A stretch of DNA of 64,000 nt from Bisporella sp. PMI_857 (GCA_021307315.1 JAJSPD010000100.1:80952-144951), one strand, 5' to 3'. Shown: positions 10,830 to 23,056, counted from the stretch's first letter. A program made the numbers and translations. Notes: generated by a model from the letters alone, not told the origin.

Positions 10830-12534
10830 CGGCATGTTTTTCATGGTGTGTATTGCTAAGCAGATATACCAGCAGTTCGAAGCCCGCAGGCAGGTTGGCG
10901 GAGTTGGTAGCAAACACAAATTTTATTTCAATTTTTTATGCTGCTTCAATGTTTCAATTCCCTGTCCCACGACGGCGAGATCAGCGGCGTGCAGATAGCG
11001 AGCTCTTTGCTCCAGCTTCCGAACTACTACACTCACAATTACAACATCGTCCAACTCAATCTCTGGTGGCTAAAGAGATATGTGCGTGCAGCCATCCAGC
11101 CCACTCCGCTCCCTGATGATGGCTCCTCTGACTCTATGGGTGAGGAACAGTCCACTTACCAAGCCGGCGACACGGCTCCCGTGAGCCGCTTCGACAACTA
11201 CAAATGGCGGGGTCCGCAGCTTCCTCACTTCTCGCTCTTCGAGTACTGCATGCTGGTGCAAATCAGGAACCTGCGTGATGCCGTAATAGCCAATGTAGAA
11301 TATGACGCCGAACACCATAAGCACGGTCTATGCATGCAGCGGCTGGCTCACAAAAAGTCTCAAGTAACGACAGTTACTTTTACCGGCCAATTTTCTGAAT
11401 TCCAGGCTGAGGAGGAAGCCGTTCAAGGAGGTCATCCGAGGACAACTGCAATCGAGAATGACCTTGGCGAAGTACTATTGGGGCTATTGCATGGAACCAA
11501 CTGCGCCCGCTCTTCCAGCGACATGCGGCTGATATGAGACGAAACGGGACGCTTCTGCCAAGGTTTGGACTCTTTCACGCATAACCGCAACTTTGCAAGG
11601 AATATTGAATTGCTTCGGAAGTCGAGAGAAGATAGTCGGATTGATGCTGCGTTGCGCCAGTTAGCGAATCGGCCTGATGATTCGCTCGACCACGAGATCG
11701 ATGATATAGACCCTGCTAATCTGGAACCGGACGACGAAGAGTCCTATGCTCCCATGGATGAGGGTTTTAGCGCCGAGACGCTAATAGCAGCATATCATTC
11801 CATCGCCAAGTCTTGGGATGCAGAAAAACTTACTACGAGCCGGCGCATTCCTACATTATTATCAGGACCAACCTGTACTCGATCCTTGGAGTTAGATTGT
11901 CTGCAGCCGCTTGACGTTTTCGGGCTGCCTACATATGCAACCTCCGGGCTCAAATTCTTCCCTGCAACTACGTTGGAATGCTGGAACAATCGAGTAAAAA
12001 GGGTTTGTAACGCTTGGGGACACTGGTGATTCGACAGCTGAGGATCATCCTGCATTCGAGCTCGATGATTTTAATCTCCCCTTCGGAGATAGCATCCTAC
12101 AGCCCCAGCTAAATATAGCAGAGGAAACACCAAATCTAGTGGACCGCCGCTCTCGGGTACGCAAAAACCCTACTGGCGCATCTCTTACATTGCTTGTCAT
12201 GGAGGATCTCGTTGTGGAGAGGGTAATTTCGAGTGCTTTAGCCTGGGCGGATCACGCCTATTATTCATCTGAGCAGCCGGATCAGATGCTCCTTTATGTT
12301 GGAGGTGAAAGTGGGGTTGGCAAGAGCCATATCATTAAAGGCATTACTGCTGGCATGGATCTCATTCTCCGCAAAGGTGAAGTTATTCTCATGGCACCGA
12401 CAGGAGCGGCAGCAGATAATATTGGCAGCAACACCTACCATACATCGCTAGGTATCAGCATTAACAAATCCCGAGAAACGAATATGAGTCCTCGCGTTAG
12501 GAGACTCTGGTCTAGGAAGAGTAACTTACGTTAA
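10830..12534 (+). pseudogene. Helitron PIF1-like helicase relic
   Basis: Broken reading frames give successive blocks typical of fungal Helitron Rep-helicase proteins: IYQQFEARRQVGGVGS (about 10860-10910), LPNYYT...LNLWWLKRYVRAAI (about 11015-11095), FDNYKWRGP and HFSLFEYCMLVQIRNLRDA, TFTGQFSEFQAEEE, and ARNIELLRKSREDSR (about 11590). The helicase Walker A GGESGVGKS lies at about 12301-12327, followed by LMAPTGAAADNIG. Frameshifts near 11500 and 12000 and loss of everything after 12534 show it is inactive. The Rep nuclease half is absent, so this is a truncated copy. 12535-12770 is unassigned. Confidence 0.75.
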
Positions 12535-12769
12535 TGAGAAGGTAACAGTAACCTGGAAACAAACACCACATAGCGCGAGAACAGAACTTTTGCAATCACA
12601 CAACAAAATCCATATCTAGCCGCTCTATTTCCGACCAATTGATCTACGAGAACGTTACATACCTCAGTCAATACCTTACTGAGACAATCCTGTGTAGAGT
12701 ATCGAATCTGCAAATGAGCAGCCAATGCCAACTTCCTTTGTTAGCACCGATGAACCCTGCGTAGTCCTC

Positions 12770-13090
12770 ACCATGGCAATTGGGCTACGTCAGTTTCTCT
12801 TTGAGCAAAGTACCAGAAGTCTTTGAACCTTCATGTGGACACGAAAGAGGCAATCAAACATTGCAAGATGTCCTCTTGGCATGGAAAAACTTCATAGATC
12901 CTGGGGGAGAGACCTGGGAAGTGAGAGGTGGAGGAGGGAACAAAGATGGACTTGATGGGGAATCTTAAACATAAGTTGCAAAACTAAGAAGGCAGCACGT
13001 TTTATAGTTTTCACGGGACTCCTCAGGCAATGTAGAGCAGGAATAGAGAACATGATTAACCTTACACTAGGTGAGAACTGAATTCTTTGG
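12770..13090 (+). pseudogene. LINE ORF2 C-terminal fragment
   Basis: Frame-shifted blocks match the C-terminal end of Tad-like LINEs: a CGHERGNQTLQDVLLAWKN segment at about 12830-12890 (the zinc motif has lost residues), then a GILN...ARF...GLLRQCRAGIE tail in other frames. It is similar to the fragment at 7551-7990, indicating two copies of one family. Confidence 0.55.
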
Positions 13091-13261
13091 GTATCACAGT
13101 ACGGGGAGAGGGTCGGCGGAACCAATCTCGAGGGGTCCGATTGCAAAGACCTCGGTTTTTCCCCTTTCAAATTGTGCATAACCTTACAGCAACGGCGTTG
13201 GAATTAGGTCTCAATATGGAGCTAAGCACATACTCGGCAATGGACCATTTGCCCACCTACC

Positions 13262-13640
13262 GACTGGGTAAGTCATCACGTCCGCACTGACATTAAGATT
13301 CGACCCTAGCTGTGGCAGGTCATCAATTGGGGGAGGTCATTAATTCCAGGTCATTAACTGGAGGAGGTCAACCGAAGACCGTCAACTGGGCAAGGCCATC
13401 ATTTGCAGACCAACTAACTAGAGAAGGCCGTGTCTGTACTGACATTGAGAGCTCATCTCCTAGACTAATCAACTCGAGTATCATCAACCGGGGTGGCTCA
13501 TCGACTGAGGAGTTCCGTCATGCTCGGCTAGAGGGACTCATCATATCCGCATTAACATTGAGATCTCATTTCACGGACGGTCATCCATTTTCAGACCTAC
13601 CGAGATCGTCGCGTCCGCGCTGACATTAAAGTTAAGTCAA
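13262..13640 (+). repeat. Degenerate satellite-like repeats
   Basis: An AGGTCATCAATTGGGGG-type 17-18-bp unit is repeated with decay between about 13317 and 13430. A CGTCCGCACTGACATTAA-type block recurs at about 13279, 13437, 13547 and 13609. No coding capacity. Confidence 0.5.
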
Positions 13641-13700
13641 TACCACCACTGGTGATACCGTCCGCACAATAGAGCCAGCATGCTGTAGTAATCTTAGGCC

Positions 13701-13785
13701 TTTGCCATATCCAGTGATGACAATGGAGGCCCCTATCAGTTACTACCCAAAAATTCTCTCCTCTTCGTTCCCATCGCCAGCGCCG
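13701..13785 (+). repeat. Dispersed repeat family R2, copy B
   Basis: Degenerate copy of 4632-4720. The region 13786-14753 up to the transposon contains no recognised gene. Confidence 0.45.
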
Positions 13786-14753
13786 ACATTGCCCTGCTAG
13801 AGTTGGCCTGCCAAAATTCCTGCAAGATTTTGCGGACAACATACTTTCCCCGGCTAGCGGTGCGGACAGCATACTACCCTTGCTAAGAGTTGCGGACGGC
13901 ATATTACTGCCACATGAGCGAATACTACGGTAGAGAGAAAGAGGGGACGGGGAGAAGGAATCCACTCTGCAACTCTTAACCCCTGAGCCAATATCTACCA
14001 CGTGGCGAACACTGCTCGACTCAGAGGCTGAAACCTCCGTCCTCTTGCCCAATCTGGTTCAGAACCGTAACAATTGCAAAAAAGGGTTGTAATAATAGCA
14101 AAAGTTACTCGCGCTTTTACCGAGCTCGCAAAATGTACTACTCTAATTGACTTCATTTCATTATCCTTTATGAGATCTGCTTCCGTTGTTCATCACGTGA
14201 TTATTTATTCCTAAGCTGTGCCGCAGGTGGTTGTCACCTCACCATGTTGGCCAAATAATGATGCTCTTATCAGGAATATCCAAGTTATAGTCCCGGCCCT
14301 TGCTCATCCCCTTAGCCTCTAAGTCTTAACTGTTTCATAAATCATAAGGGTCAGCTTGACAGATACGAGTGCAAGTCAGCATTCTTCGTTCGAATCGACC
14401 AGAGACAATGTTTGATGACATGTAGAATTTGATTGGTACAGATATGACCCATACTTTCCCCAAAGGATGACATGCAGTGGTTTGGCGGGTACACTCCACC
14501 AGCCAGAACACGACAAGCTCCGCTTCGGATGAAATGCATTAACAATTGGCTCCCCCACTGAGCTCATCCCAAGCCTTCATAGCCCGGTGGAGCAGTGGAG
14601 TTGGGGTGGCGTGGATATTTAGCACAGTCAGGTTTGCACTTATGCATGTAACCAACATCCAAGTGAATCGAAAATCATGGTCGTCCCGAAATGTCATCCT
14701 CATACTTGCTACTAAGCTGACCGATGGAGTATTTCTCTATCCCTATTCTTGTA

Positions 14754-16602
14754 ACGTATTCCACAAGCGAGCGGTCCACCCAAGCGAGCGGTCCACCCCA
14801 ACCAAAAAGCGCGACCTATAATCTTTAATATACAATGCAACAACCATCTTCTCTTCAATTACCTCATAAAGAGGGTAAACTATCTCTTGCTATAAATGCT
14901 ATCAATCAAGGCCAATTTCAAAGCGAACGAAGCGCAATAAAGACGTACGACGCGGTGCGAACGACGCTCCGACGACGACGCGCCGGAATCCGTCCGCGAC
15001 GCGATTGCACGCCCAATTCGAGAAAGCTTACAGAGCTAGAAGAATCAGTTATTATTCAACATATCCTAGACCTGGATTCACGAGGGTTTTCACCCCGATT
15101 AAGTGCCGTGGAAAATATGGCCAATAACCTTCTCCGGGCTCGCAGTGGAGGCAAGGTTGGCAAGAATTGGGCAGGGAACTTTGTCAAGCGCTCTCCAGAG
15201 CTTAAAACACGATTCAATCGCAAGTACGACTACCAGAGAGCCAAGAACGAAGATCCAAAGGTTATCCGGAAGTGGTTTAGACTCGTACAGAATACTATCG
15301 CTAAGTACGGTATCCACGAAGACGACATCTTTAATTTCGACGAAACAGGTTTTATGATGGGCATCGCTTCCACAGCAAAGGTTATTACGGCCTCAGAGCG
15401 ACGCTATCGACCTAAAATGGTACAGCCAGGAAATCGCGAATGGGTTACAGTGATCCAGGGAATCAACGCGCAAGGCTGGGCCATTCCACCTTTCGTAATC
15501 TTCGCCGGACAATACCATCTCTCAGCATGGTACAGCGAAGAAATACCAGGTGATTGGGTTCTCAGTGTAAGCGAAAACGGCTGGACTACAAATGAGCTTG
15601 GTTTTGAATGGCTTCAGCACTTTGAGAAGCACACGAAGAGGCGTACAAAGGGCACATATCGTCTCCTTGTCATTGATGGCCACGAGAGCCACAACTCGCT
15701 TCAATTCCAGGATTTCTGCAAAGAAAACAATATTATAACACTCTGTATGCCTCCACATGCGTCTCATTTCCTTCAGCCACTTGATGTAGGCTGCTTTGCG
15801 CCTCTTAAAAAGGCGTACGGCGGCCAGATTGAGGACTTGATCCGGAGCGGCATTAACCACATTACTAAACTTGAGTTCCTACCAGCATTTCGAGTAGCAT
15901 TTGAAGCCTCTTTTACTAAAAGCAATATGCAAGGAGGCTTTCGAGGTGCAGGGCTCGTTCCGTACGATCCAGAGGCTGTAATTTCAAACCTTGATATTCA
16001 ATTAAGGACTCCAACACCCCCTATCGCAGAAGACGTTCCCTGGGAGCCGAAAACACCAAGCAACTCTCTTGAATTAACCTCGCAAACGGAGCTAATTAAA
16101 GTTAAAATTGCACGCCATCAAAACAGCTCTCCTACAGCCATCAATACAGCAGTTGATCAGGTCCTTAAGGGCGCGCACAAAATGGCTCATCAGCTCGCGA
16201 TTCTTCAGGCGGAAAATGCTGCTCTTCGCAAGGCTAACGAACTTGTAACACAGCGAAAACATCGCCAAAAAAAGCGAATTCAGCAGCGAGGGTCTCTTAC
16301 AGTTCAAGATGGCCTAAATTTAATTGATCAATCGGACATTAATACGCAAATTTTGGAGGATATGCGTCAAAGTAGTAATAGTTCAAATGCGACTGCGGGA
16401 CGTCAAAGGCGATGTGGACGCTGCCGCGAGCCAGGACATCGCATTACAACATGTTCCCTAGGTCCTCGAGACATTGTAGATTAATTATTTTTAATTAGAA
16501 TTAAATTTCTTAAGGCGTTGTAGAAATATCTGTATTTGAAGTCGCTGGGTATAGCTAAGGTGGACCGCTCGCTTGGGTGGACCGCTCGCTTGTGGAATAC
16601 GT
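14754..16602 (+). mobile_element. Pogo/Fot1-like DNA transposon, structurally complete
   Basis: 1,849 bp with perfect 44-bp terminal inverted repeats (14754-14797 and 16559-16602) starting ACGTATTCCACAAGCG, and TA duplications at 14752-14753 and 16603-16604. Each TIR contains the 17-bp direct repeat CAAGCGAGCGGTCCACC twice, a likely double transposase-binding site. A single uninterrupted transposase ORF fills the element. Identical TIRs plus an intact ORF point to recent insertion. Confidence 0.9.
14835..16484 (+). CDS. Pogo/Fot1-family transposase (DDE_1)
   Basis: 549 aa, single exon. Residues 1-135 form the helix-turn-helix and CENP-B-type DNA-binding region. The DDE core has the expected triad: D169 in FNFDETG, D281 in VIDGHESH, D317 in LQPLDVGCF, giving DD35D spacing. 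It should excise and insert the element at TA sites. The C-terminal part is charged, coiled-coil-like from about 440 to 490, and ends with a CCHC zinc knuckle (CGRCREPGHRITTC, about 530-543), seen in many fungal members. No stop or frameshift, so it is plausibly functional. It starts 81 bp inside the left TIR end. Confidence 0.92.
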   Translation: MQQPSSLQLPHKEGKLSLAINAINQGQFQSERSAIKTYDAVRTTLRRRRAGIRPRRDCTPNSRKLTELEESVIIQHILDLDSRGFSPRLSAVENMANNLLRARSGGKVGKNWAGNFVKRSPELKTRFNRKYDYQRAKNEDPKVIRKWFRLVQNTIAKYGIHEDDIFNFDETGFMMGIASTAKVITASERRYRPKMVQPGNREWVTVIQGINAQGWAIPPFVIFAGQYHLSAWYSEEIPGDWVLSVSENGWTTNELGFEWLQHFEKHTKRRTKGTYRLLVIDGHESHNSLQFQDFCKENNIITLCMPPHASHFLQPLDVGCFAPLKKAYGGQIEDLIRSGINHITKLEFLPAFRVAFEASFTKSNMQGGFRGAGLVPYDPEAVISNLDIQLRTPTPPIAEDVPWEPKTPSNSLELTSQTELIKVKIARHQNSSPTAINTAVDQVLKGAHKMAHQLAILQAENAALRKANELVTQRKHRQKKRIQQRGSLTVQDGLNLIDQSDINTQILEDMRQSSNSSNATAGRQRRCGRCREPGHRITTCSLGPRDIVD

Positions 16603-16638
16603 TACAGGTTTTTAAATTATTTACGGGCTCTTGAATCA

Positions 16639-16836
16639 TTTACAGGCTCTTAAGCGTGCTCTCGACCTTTTTACAGGCTCTTAAGCGTGCTCTCGACCCT
16701 TTTACAGGCTCTTGACCCTGCTTTCGACTCTGAGCGCAGCGAAGTTTGGGGGCTTGCCCCCTTATAAACCTTTTAAAACACGTATATTCGAGCGCAGCGA
16801 GGCCTGGGGGTTTGGGGGCTTGCCCCCATATAAAGC
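16639..16836 (+). repeat. Short tandem repeats after the transposon
   Basis: Three copies of a unit of about 31 bp, TTACAGGCTCTTAAGCGTGC plus TCTCGACC, occupy 16639-16730. They are followed by two copies of GCGCAGCGA...GGGGGCTTGCCCCC (about 16735-16763 and 16794-16836). Non-coding. Confidence 0.7.
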
Positions 16837-16913
16837 AAGCTTTTTAGTTTAGCACGGGTTTTACGCAACCGGGATCCCTAGTTCTTATAGCTCTGCTCTG
16901 AAAAAATTACTGC

Positions 16914-17003
16914 AGGGTCTTTGAATATGATCACGTGACTTTCGTGGTGCCGTGGTCAATTAGACACTTTCGAGCACAAACAGCCATATCTGGCTACAGT
17001 AGG
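16914..17003 (+). repeat. Dispersed repeat family R3, copy A
   Basis: Similar to the reverse complement of 23709-23799, sharing ATATGATCACGT, GTCAATT..GACACTTTC and AGCCATATCTGGCT. Non-coding. The stretch to 17194 shows nothing else. Confidence 0.6.
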
Positions 17004-17194
17004 ATTCGAAATTGGCTTCACAGTCTCAGACTAACTCAACAAGGTGCTTTCAATCAGCATGGTGACAGCGATTGCAATTTCTGCCGGAAGCATTTCTTGA
17101 ATATTACCCAGAGGAATGATTAAATACAGTACACAGAAAGAAATAAACCTGTTTTACATGGTATATTACCCTATACAGCTATTGTGCTAAGCAC

Positions 17195-20100
17195 CTACCT
17201 GAAGCCAAGCTTGTTGAGTAGATTGCGGCGTCTTGACTTCGGAGGACGTTGTCTTGCACCTAAATGTGAACCCTCTTCTTGGAACGTGATTGGTGGCTCT
17301 TCTGCTTCTTCTGAGGCATTGCTGTCCATCACAGCATCTAACGCACGTAGTTTGTCCCCCAGGCCCTTTGACTGGGAATGGTCAGGTCCGACAGCTTTCT
17401 CATACCCATTTAGAGCCCGTGAATACATTATCCTAGCCCTCGAAAGGTTGGCTTGACGTTCGAAGACATAAGCAAGGCCCCATATTGTGTTGAGGGCAGG
17501 GATGTACGTCTCGAAGTTCGCACCGAGCGCCTTTTCGTATCCTTGCAGCGCTCGCTGGCACATCTTCTCCGCCTCGTCGAGCTTACCCTGGTCCGCATAA
17601 AGAAGCCCCAAGTTATTAACCGTGTTGAGGGTCGACGTGTGCTCTGCACCGAGCGCCATCTCGTATCCTTGCAGCGCTCGCTGGTACATCTTCTCCGCCT
17701 CATCGAGCTTGCCCTGGCCTTTGTAAAGGGTTCCTAAGTTATCGAGCGTAGTGAGGGTCGACGTGTGCTCTGCACCGAGCGCCTTCTCATATCCTTGCAG
17801 CGCTCGCTGGCACATCTTCTCCGCCTCGTCGAGCTTACCCTGGTCCGCATAAAGAAGCCCCAAGTTATTAACCGTGTTGAGGGTCGACGTGTGCTCTGCA
17901 CCGAGCGCCATCTCGTATCCTTGCAGCGCTCGCTGGTATATCTTCTCAGCCTCGTCGAGCTTGCCCTTGTCTTTGTAGAGGATCCCCAAGTTATTAACCG
18001 TGTTGAGGGTCGACGTGTGCTCTGCACCGAGTGCCATCTCGTATCCTTGCAGCGCCCGCTGGTACATCTTCTCCGCCTCGTCGAGCTTGCCCTGGCCTTT
18101 GTAGAGGATCCCTAAGTTATTGACCGTCCTCAGGGTCGACGTGTGCTCTGCACCGAGCGCCATCTCGAATCCTTGCAGCGCTCGCTGGTACATCTTCTCC
18201 GCCTCGTCGAGCTTACCCTGGTCCGCATAAAGAAGCCCCAAGTTATTAACCGTGTTGAGGGTCGACGTGTGCTCTGCACCGAGCGCCTTCTCGAATCCTT
18301 GCAGCGCTCGCTGGCACATCTTCTCAGCCTCGTCGAGTTTGCCCTTGTCTCTGTAGAGGAGCCCTAAGTTATTGACCGTGGTGAGGGTCGACGTGTGCTC
18401 TGCACCGAGCGCCTTCTCATATCCTTGCAGCGCTAGCTGGCACATCTTCTCAGCCTCGTCGAGTTTGCCCTTGTCTCTGTAGAGGAGCCCTAAGTTATTG
18501 ACCGTGGTGAGGGTCGACGTGTGTTCTGCACCGAGCGCCTTCTCATATCCTTGCAGCGCTAGCTGGTACATCTTCTCCGCCTCGTCGAGCTTACCCTGGT
18601 CCGCATAAAGAAGCCCCAAGTTATTAACCGTGTTGAGGGTCGACGTGTGTTCTGCACCGAGTGCCATCTCGTATCCTTGCAGCGCCCGCTGGTACATCTT
18701 CTCCGCCTCGTCGAGCTTGCCCTGGCCTTTGTAGAGGATCCCTAAGTTATTGACCGTCCTCAGGGTCGACGTGTGCTCTGCACCAAGCGCCTTCTCGTAT
18801 CCTTGCAGCGCTCGCTGGCACATCTTCTCCGCCTCGTCGAGCTTACCCTGGTCCGCATAAAGAAGCCCTAAGTTATTAACCGTGTTGAGGGTCGACGTGT
18901 GCTCTGCACCGAGCGCCTTGTCGTATCCTTGCAGCGCTCGCTGGCACATCTTCTCAGCCTCGTCGAGCTTGCCCTGGTCTCTGTAGAGGTTCCCCAAGTT
19001 ATTAACAGTGTTGAGGGTCGACGTGTGCTCTGCACCAAGCGCCATCTCGTATCCTTGCAGCGCTCGCTGGTACATCTTCTCCGCCTCGTCGAGCTTGCCC
19101 TGCACCGTATAGAGGTTCCCCAAGTTATTGACCGTGGTGAGGGTCGACGTGTGCTCTGCACCGAGCGCCATCTCGTATCCTTGCAGCGCCCGCTGGTACA
19201 TCTTCTCCGCCTCGTCGAGCTTGCCCTGGTCCCTGTAGAGGTTCCCTAGCAGAAGAATTGCATCGTCTAGGATGATTCGTTCCTCCCCCATCTGATTTTC
19301 TACGCTTCCTCCCTTGTGAGCTCCGGAACTCGGTCCCGTCTCGTGTATTTCTATCCGGTGGGAACACGCTTGCGCATGAGGAAGGAGTCGACGCTGCAGA
19401 GTAGAGTAGTCCCGTGATAAGCTGTCAGGTACGGCGCAGCCAACAATGATAACCGCTAATTGAGCTAGCTTTTGTCTAGACCCCTCGCCCTGGAAGTGGT
19501 ACGCCCATCGATGGACCACCGGGTGGGTGGCATAACTCCCGCAGTCTTTGACATCTTCAATAAGCGAGTAATTTCGAAATAGCCGAACTGCCTTTGTGAG
19601 TTCTAATTCATTACCTGCGATGCTGCCAATCCATTCTGACAAGCTTGACGCAGCAGCCGTAGACGCATTACATGCTGCAGCAAATAACCCGTACCATAGA
19701 TCTTTTCTGTCAAGAAATGCCCAGAGGAGGAGAAAGTTGGCCGCAGCTATGTGTGTTTTTCGAATCGCATCATACGAGATAGCCCACGTGGTCCAGACAC
19801 TGCGATCGGGATAGTCCTGGAGTGGGGCTCCTTCCCAGTCACCTGATTCCATAAGCTCTTTCCACTTCTCCTCGTAGAATTCGATATACTTCTGAAGCTC
19901 GGTCCCAGTCTCCTGTAGAAACGCAGCAGCCTGTGCAATCGCGAGCGGGAGGCCGTCTAATAAGCCCAGTAAGCGGTCGCCCTCAGCTAGGTCTGTAAAG
20001 TGTTGTTAGCTGAACGCCTGTACTGTATGTCAACAGAATAATATCTATACTCACTATACTTTCTATGATACCGGCTCTGCAGAATAGCTCGTGCTTGGTC

Positions 20101-21942
20101 CTGATTAACATTACCAAGCCGTTGCGAGTCCCCGAGCTGCTCTAGCTTGGCCAGTCGAGTCGTGATTAGGACAGAGCCATGGTTGGCGCCAGTGAAATAT
20201 TGCATCACATCGTATGCATTAGAATCAGAAGCGTGATTACCGTAATCCCTATCGACATTGTCGAAAACAAGCAGCCAACTGACATTATCCTCTCTAGCAA
20301 GCCAGCCTATGACTTCCTGGACAACTATGTTGATGTCGCCGTTACTGCCAGCAGCGTATGTCTTACTCGACTGGGAAATCTGGCCTTCTGGAATCCTGCT
20401 CGCACAACTTGCTATGCTCTGCATGACGCTGTCCTTGCTCCTCCCATCCAGCCAGAATACGCCACTAAACCGGCGCTGATACCGCGACGCGAACTCTACC
20501 GCCAACTGCGTCTTGCCAATCCCACCGAGCCCGTGGAGCACGAATCTCTTCTGCCGGCAACTCTGCTTTTCTGGTAGGAGCACTCGTTCTAGCTCTGCTA
20601 TCTCGGCAGGCCGTTCTATAAATTTGCTCACTCTCGGGACACCTTTGAGACTAAAGACTGTTCGATATTCTCCAAAATCTACACGAGTATTTAGTTACAT
20701 AGCCGATAAAGCAACTAACAATTAAAGAGGCTAACATTCTCTTCCTGTCATATTGTCTGCGCATGCTTGCATTTGCTTGAACACGCCCTGTGATCCGACA
20801 TACCGCCGCGTAGCCGCCGCAATTTCTTTCCTCTTCTTCGACTCCTCGAGGCCAATCTCCTCCAACCCTCGATCAACATTAAACCGGTAATACTGACCAC
20901 GATCATCAAGATGTGCCTTGTCTCGACGAAATCTCTCTGCCGTCTGCTCCGTCTCTGTTGCGATTGAGACGAGCGTCTCGCCGAAATGTAAAACGTCATC
21001 CCGAAATGGTTTCAACGAAGGGACGCCGGTACCGATCGACACCAGACATTTGATCTTCTCCTCAAGTGGCTGCGGTCCCCATAGTAGCTGAGCCTGATTC
21101 CATACCTCCCATACCGGATTGTTCGCTCCAGTAGCTCCATCCACAAACTCTTCACCAAACCGCCCAACAGCAATAGCATCAAAGAAGGAGGACGCTGCCG
21201 AAGTTGCACGGCAGGCTTCCCAGATTTTGACGCTGTTTAGAAGGTCACTACTGCTGCACGGCGATTTGTAGCTTGAAAGGCATATTGTCTCGCTCGTCTC
21301 CTTACTTGTCGCACAGACGAATCTAGATTGCCCAATTAAATACGATCTAGGAAAGCTTTCTGCCAACTCACACTTTGCATGCATTGTCCGACAAATCCTT
21401 CAGCAGCGCATCCTCCTTTAATTTTTGTGCTGCAACTACTTCCTTCACAGCTTGCACCAGCTCCTCCGAGTCGAACCTGCCTTGAATATTCCCCTTTACT
21501 GTAACACAATGTCGCTTCTTCTGGAAGATTCGGTCTGAGAGTGATAGGTACGCATCGATGCAGTCGTCGATACTCATCTTCAGCCGGCCGAGCATGATAG
21601 CGATGAGCCTGGTCGATGTCGGTTAGCACGTATATTAATGAATGCGCCGATTGCAACAACTTGCCCACCAGTACTTGTTCCCCCGATCATGTCAAAGTAG
21701 TCGCACGGCTTCGGAGGGTTCTCTGGGTCGATAGTCTCCATGAGCTGCTGCAGGATAATCAGCGCAGACAGACCACGAACTCCGCCGCCGTCGAGCGCAA
21801 GCAAGCGAAGATCTTTGTCTGGCATCGTGGCGGCGAAGGATTTCAGCAATTCTTGAGTTCCCGAGTCATATGTGCGGTAGATTATCGACTTAAAAGGTTG
21901 AGGTTGGATTAAGGCTGGCGCTTCTCGACTCAGCTGAACCAT
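17195..21942 (-). CDS. Patatin-NB-ARC-TPR NOD-like receptor
   Basis: Five exons (complement): 21665-21942, 21372-21608, 20736-21322, 20055-20678, 17195-19992; introns 56, 49, 57 and 62 nt. The spliced frame is 1,507 aa with no stop. Patatin-like phospholipase domain (about 45-330): oxyanion DGGGVRG 51-57, nucleophile Ser90 in GTSTG, Asp233 in DGA. NB-ARC: P-loop GLGGIGKT about 417-424, LLVFDNVD Walker B, GSVLITTR, then GLPLAIAQAA. TPRs: 14 units of 42 aa from residue about 825 to 1412, then one degenerate unit. Fungal NLRs of this layout are candidate allorecognition or immune receptors in which repeats sense a partner and the patatin lipase is the effector. The first intron is GC-AG (GCAAGT donor); the conserved GTSTGGLIAIMLGRL string requires that join. 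The frame stays open 26 codons upstream of the ATG to a TGA. Confidence 0.9.
17483..19246 (-). repeat. 14 x 126-bp TPR-coding tandem array
   Basis: Lies within the NLR. Fourteen 42-codon units share the core QGKLDEAEKMYQRALQGYE and an LGAEHTSTL block. Differences concentrate at a few codons: the LY-RDQ/ADQ/KGQ/TVQ/RDK triplet, Tyr/Cys after KM, Arg/Leu, Tyr/Phe, Met/Lys, and N/T/R before TVNNL. Such high internal conservation is typical of fungal NLRs undergoing repeat shuffling. The plus-strand ORFs over this array are shadows. Confidence 0.95.
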
Positions 21943-23056
21943 AATGTTGCAGGCGCGGCAATCCAGCCAGTCGCTGGTGAAACCCTGTTGATGCTCATGA
22001 CTGTCTAGTCGTTCAACAATGCCTCAGCTAAGCCTCATGCGTGATTGAATCATGGCTTGTCTTGTCGCTGATGGCGCCGATCGACGTGGAAGGGCGAACG
22101 CACGTTATGGGTACAGTTGAAGCTAACAGTACTTCTCCGTCAGTATGGCGCCAATACAAGGACGAAAGCGTAAACAAGATGACACGGTTTGAGAAGTCAG
22201 AATAGCCAATGATATGTAAAGGCAAAAAGCTGATGATATACTGAAGGAGCGGAATTGTGCTTCTGGTCAGCAAAGGAGAGCACAGTCACAATGTGGATGA
22301 CAAAAGTCGCCGCCCGCTGCATGAGCAAAGCCTAATATTGTGCATAATACTAAATTTTGATTGTGGGTTGGATGAAGCTTTCGTGCGCTTACCGCATTGG
22401 GAATGCATGCAAAAACATGCATTCGAAAATGCTTAGTAAAGATCCTCGCTGCCTGACGCTGCCTGAGGCTGCCAGGCAAGCTCGAACTTCCTAGATTAAC
22501 CTCCGCGAAAACATCCCGCATTATTACCTCAGTTTCCTCAGACCATAAGATTTTCGCTCACGCGGACGCTGCGCTAATCCTATTTGAGAATGCTCGCGAA
22601 TCTATGGTCTGAGCAGGGAATTAGTCCCCACCATATTAGGACGCGACTTTTTGAATTGTAATAGATAACTTCACCACCACTTCGAATACAGTCATAGTAA
22701 TTGCAAGAAATTTGAAACCGAACATCTTGAACAAGATGCCATCTTCCAAATCTCCAAATTCGCCCTCTACGCGGAGGCATCACGCGCGGCGTGCCCCAAC
22801 TACCCCGCACCTACCCACCCTTCCTCGACGCGTCCAACAGCCCCAAAAGCAGACCGAGTACCCGTATATCAGTGGCATGAAAAGGGGGGTAGGGTGTGTT
22901 ATATGCTGAAATATTTGCGTGATAAGCGCCGGTAGTCTTTGAAATGCTTCATATTGCACTGGTTGCGGAAAAGTCGACGTTTCCCTTGGCCGATAGTGCA
23001 TTTTAGCGCCTTAGCTTTCTTTTAGCGAGTAGAATCACTATAGTGAGCCATGCCAT
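21943..23056. other. Intergenic region upstream of the patatin NLR
   Basis: Presumed to contain the promoter of the minus-strand NLR; no motif could be assigned. A hairpin-forming inverted repeat with CAGACCATA...ATCTATGGTCTGA ends lies at about 22539-22608. No gene recognised. Confidence 0.4.

Noticed and set aside
17483..19246. CRISPR-like regular repeats
   Set aside because: The array is protein-coding TPR sequence in a eukaryotic genome.
17734..19249. Long plus-strand ORFs across the NLR repeat region
   Set aside because: They are antisense shadows of the 126-bp TPR repeats; periodic codons keep several frames open.
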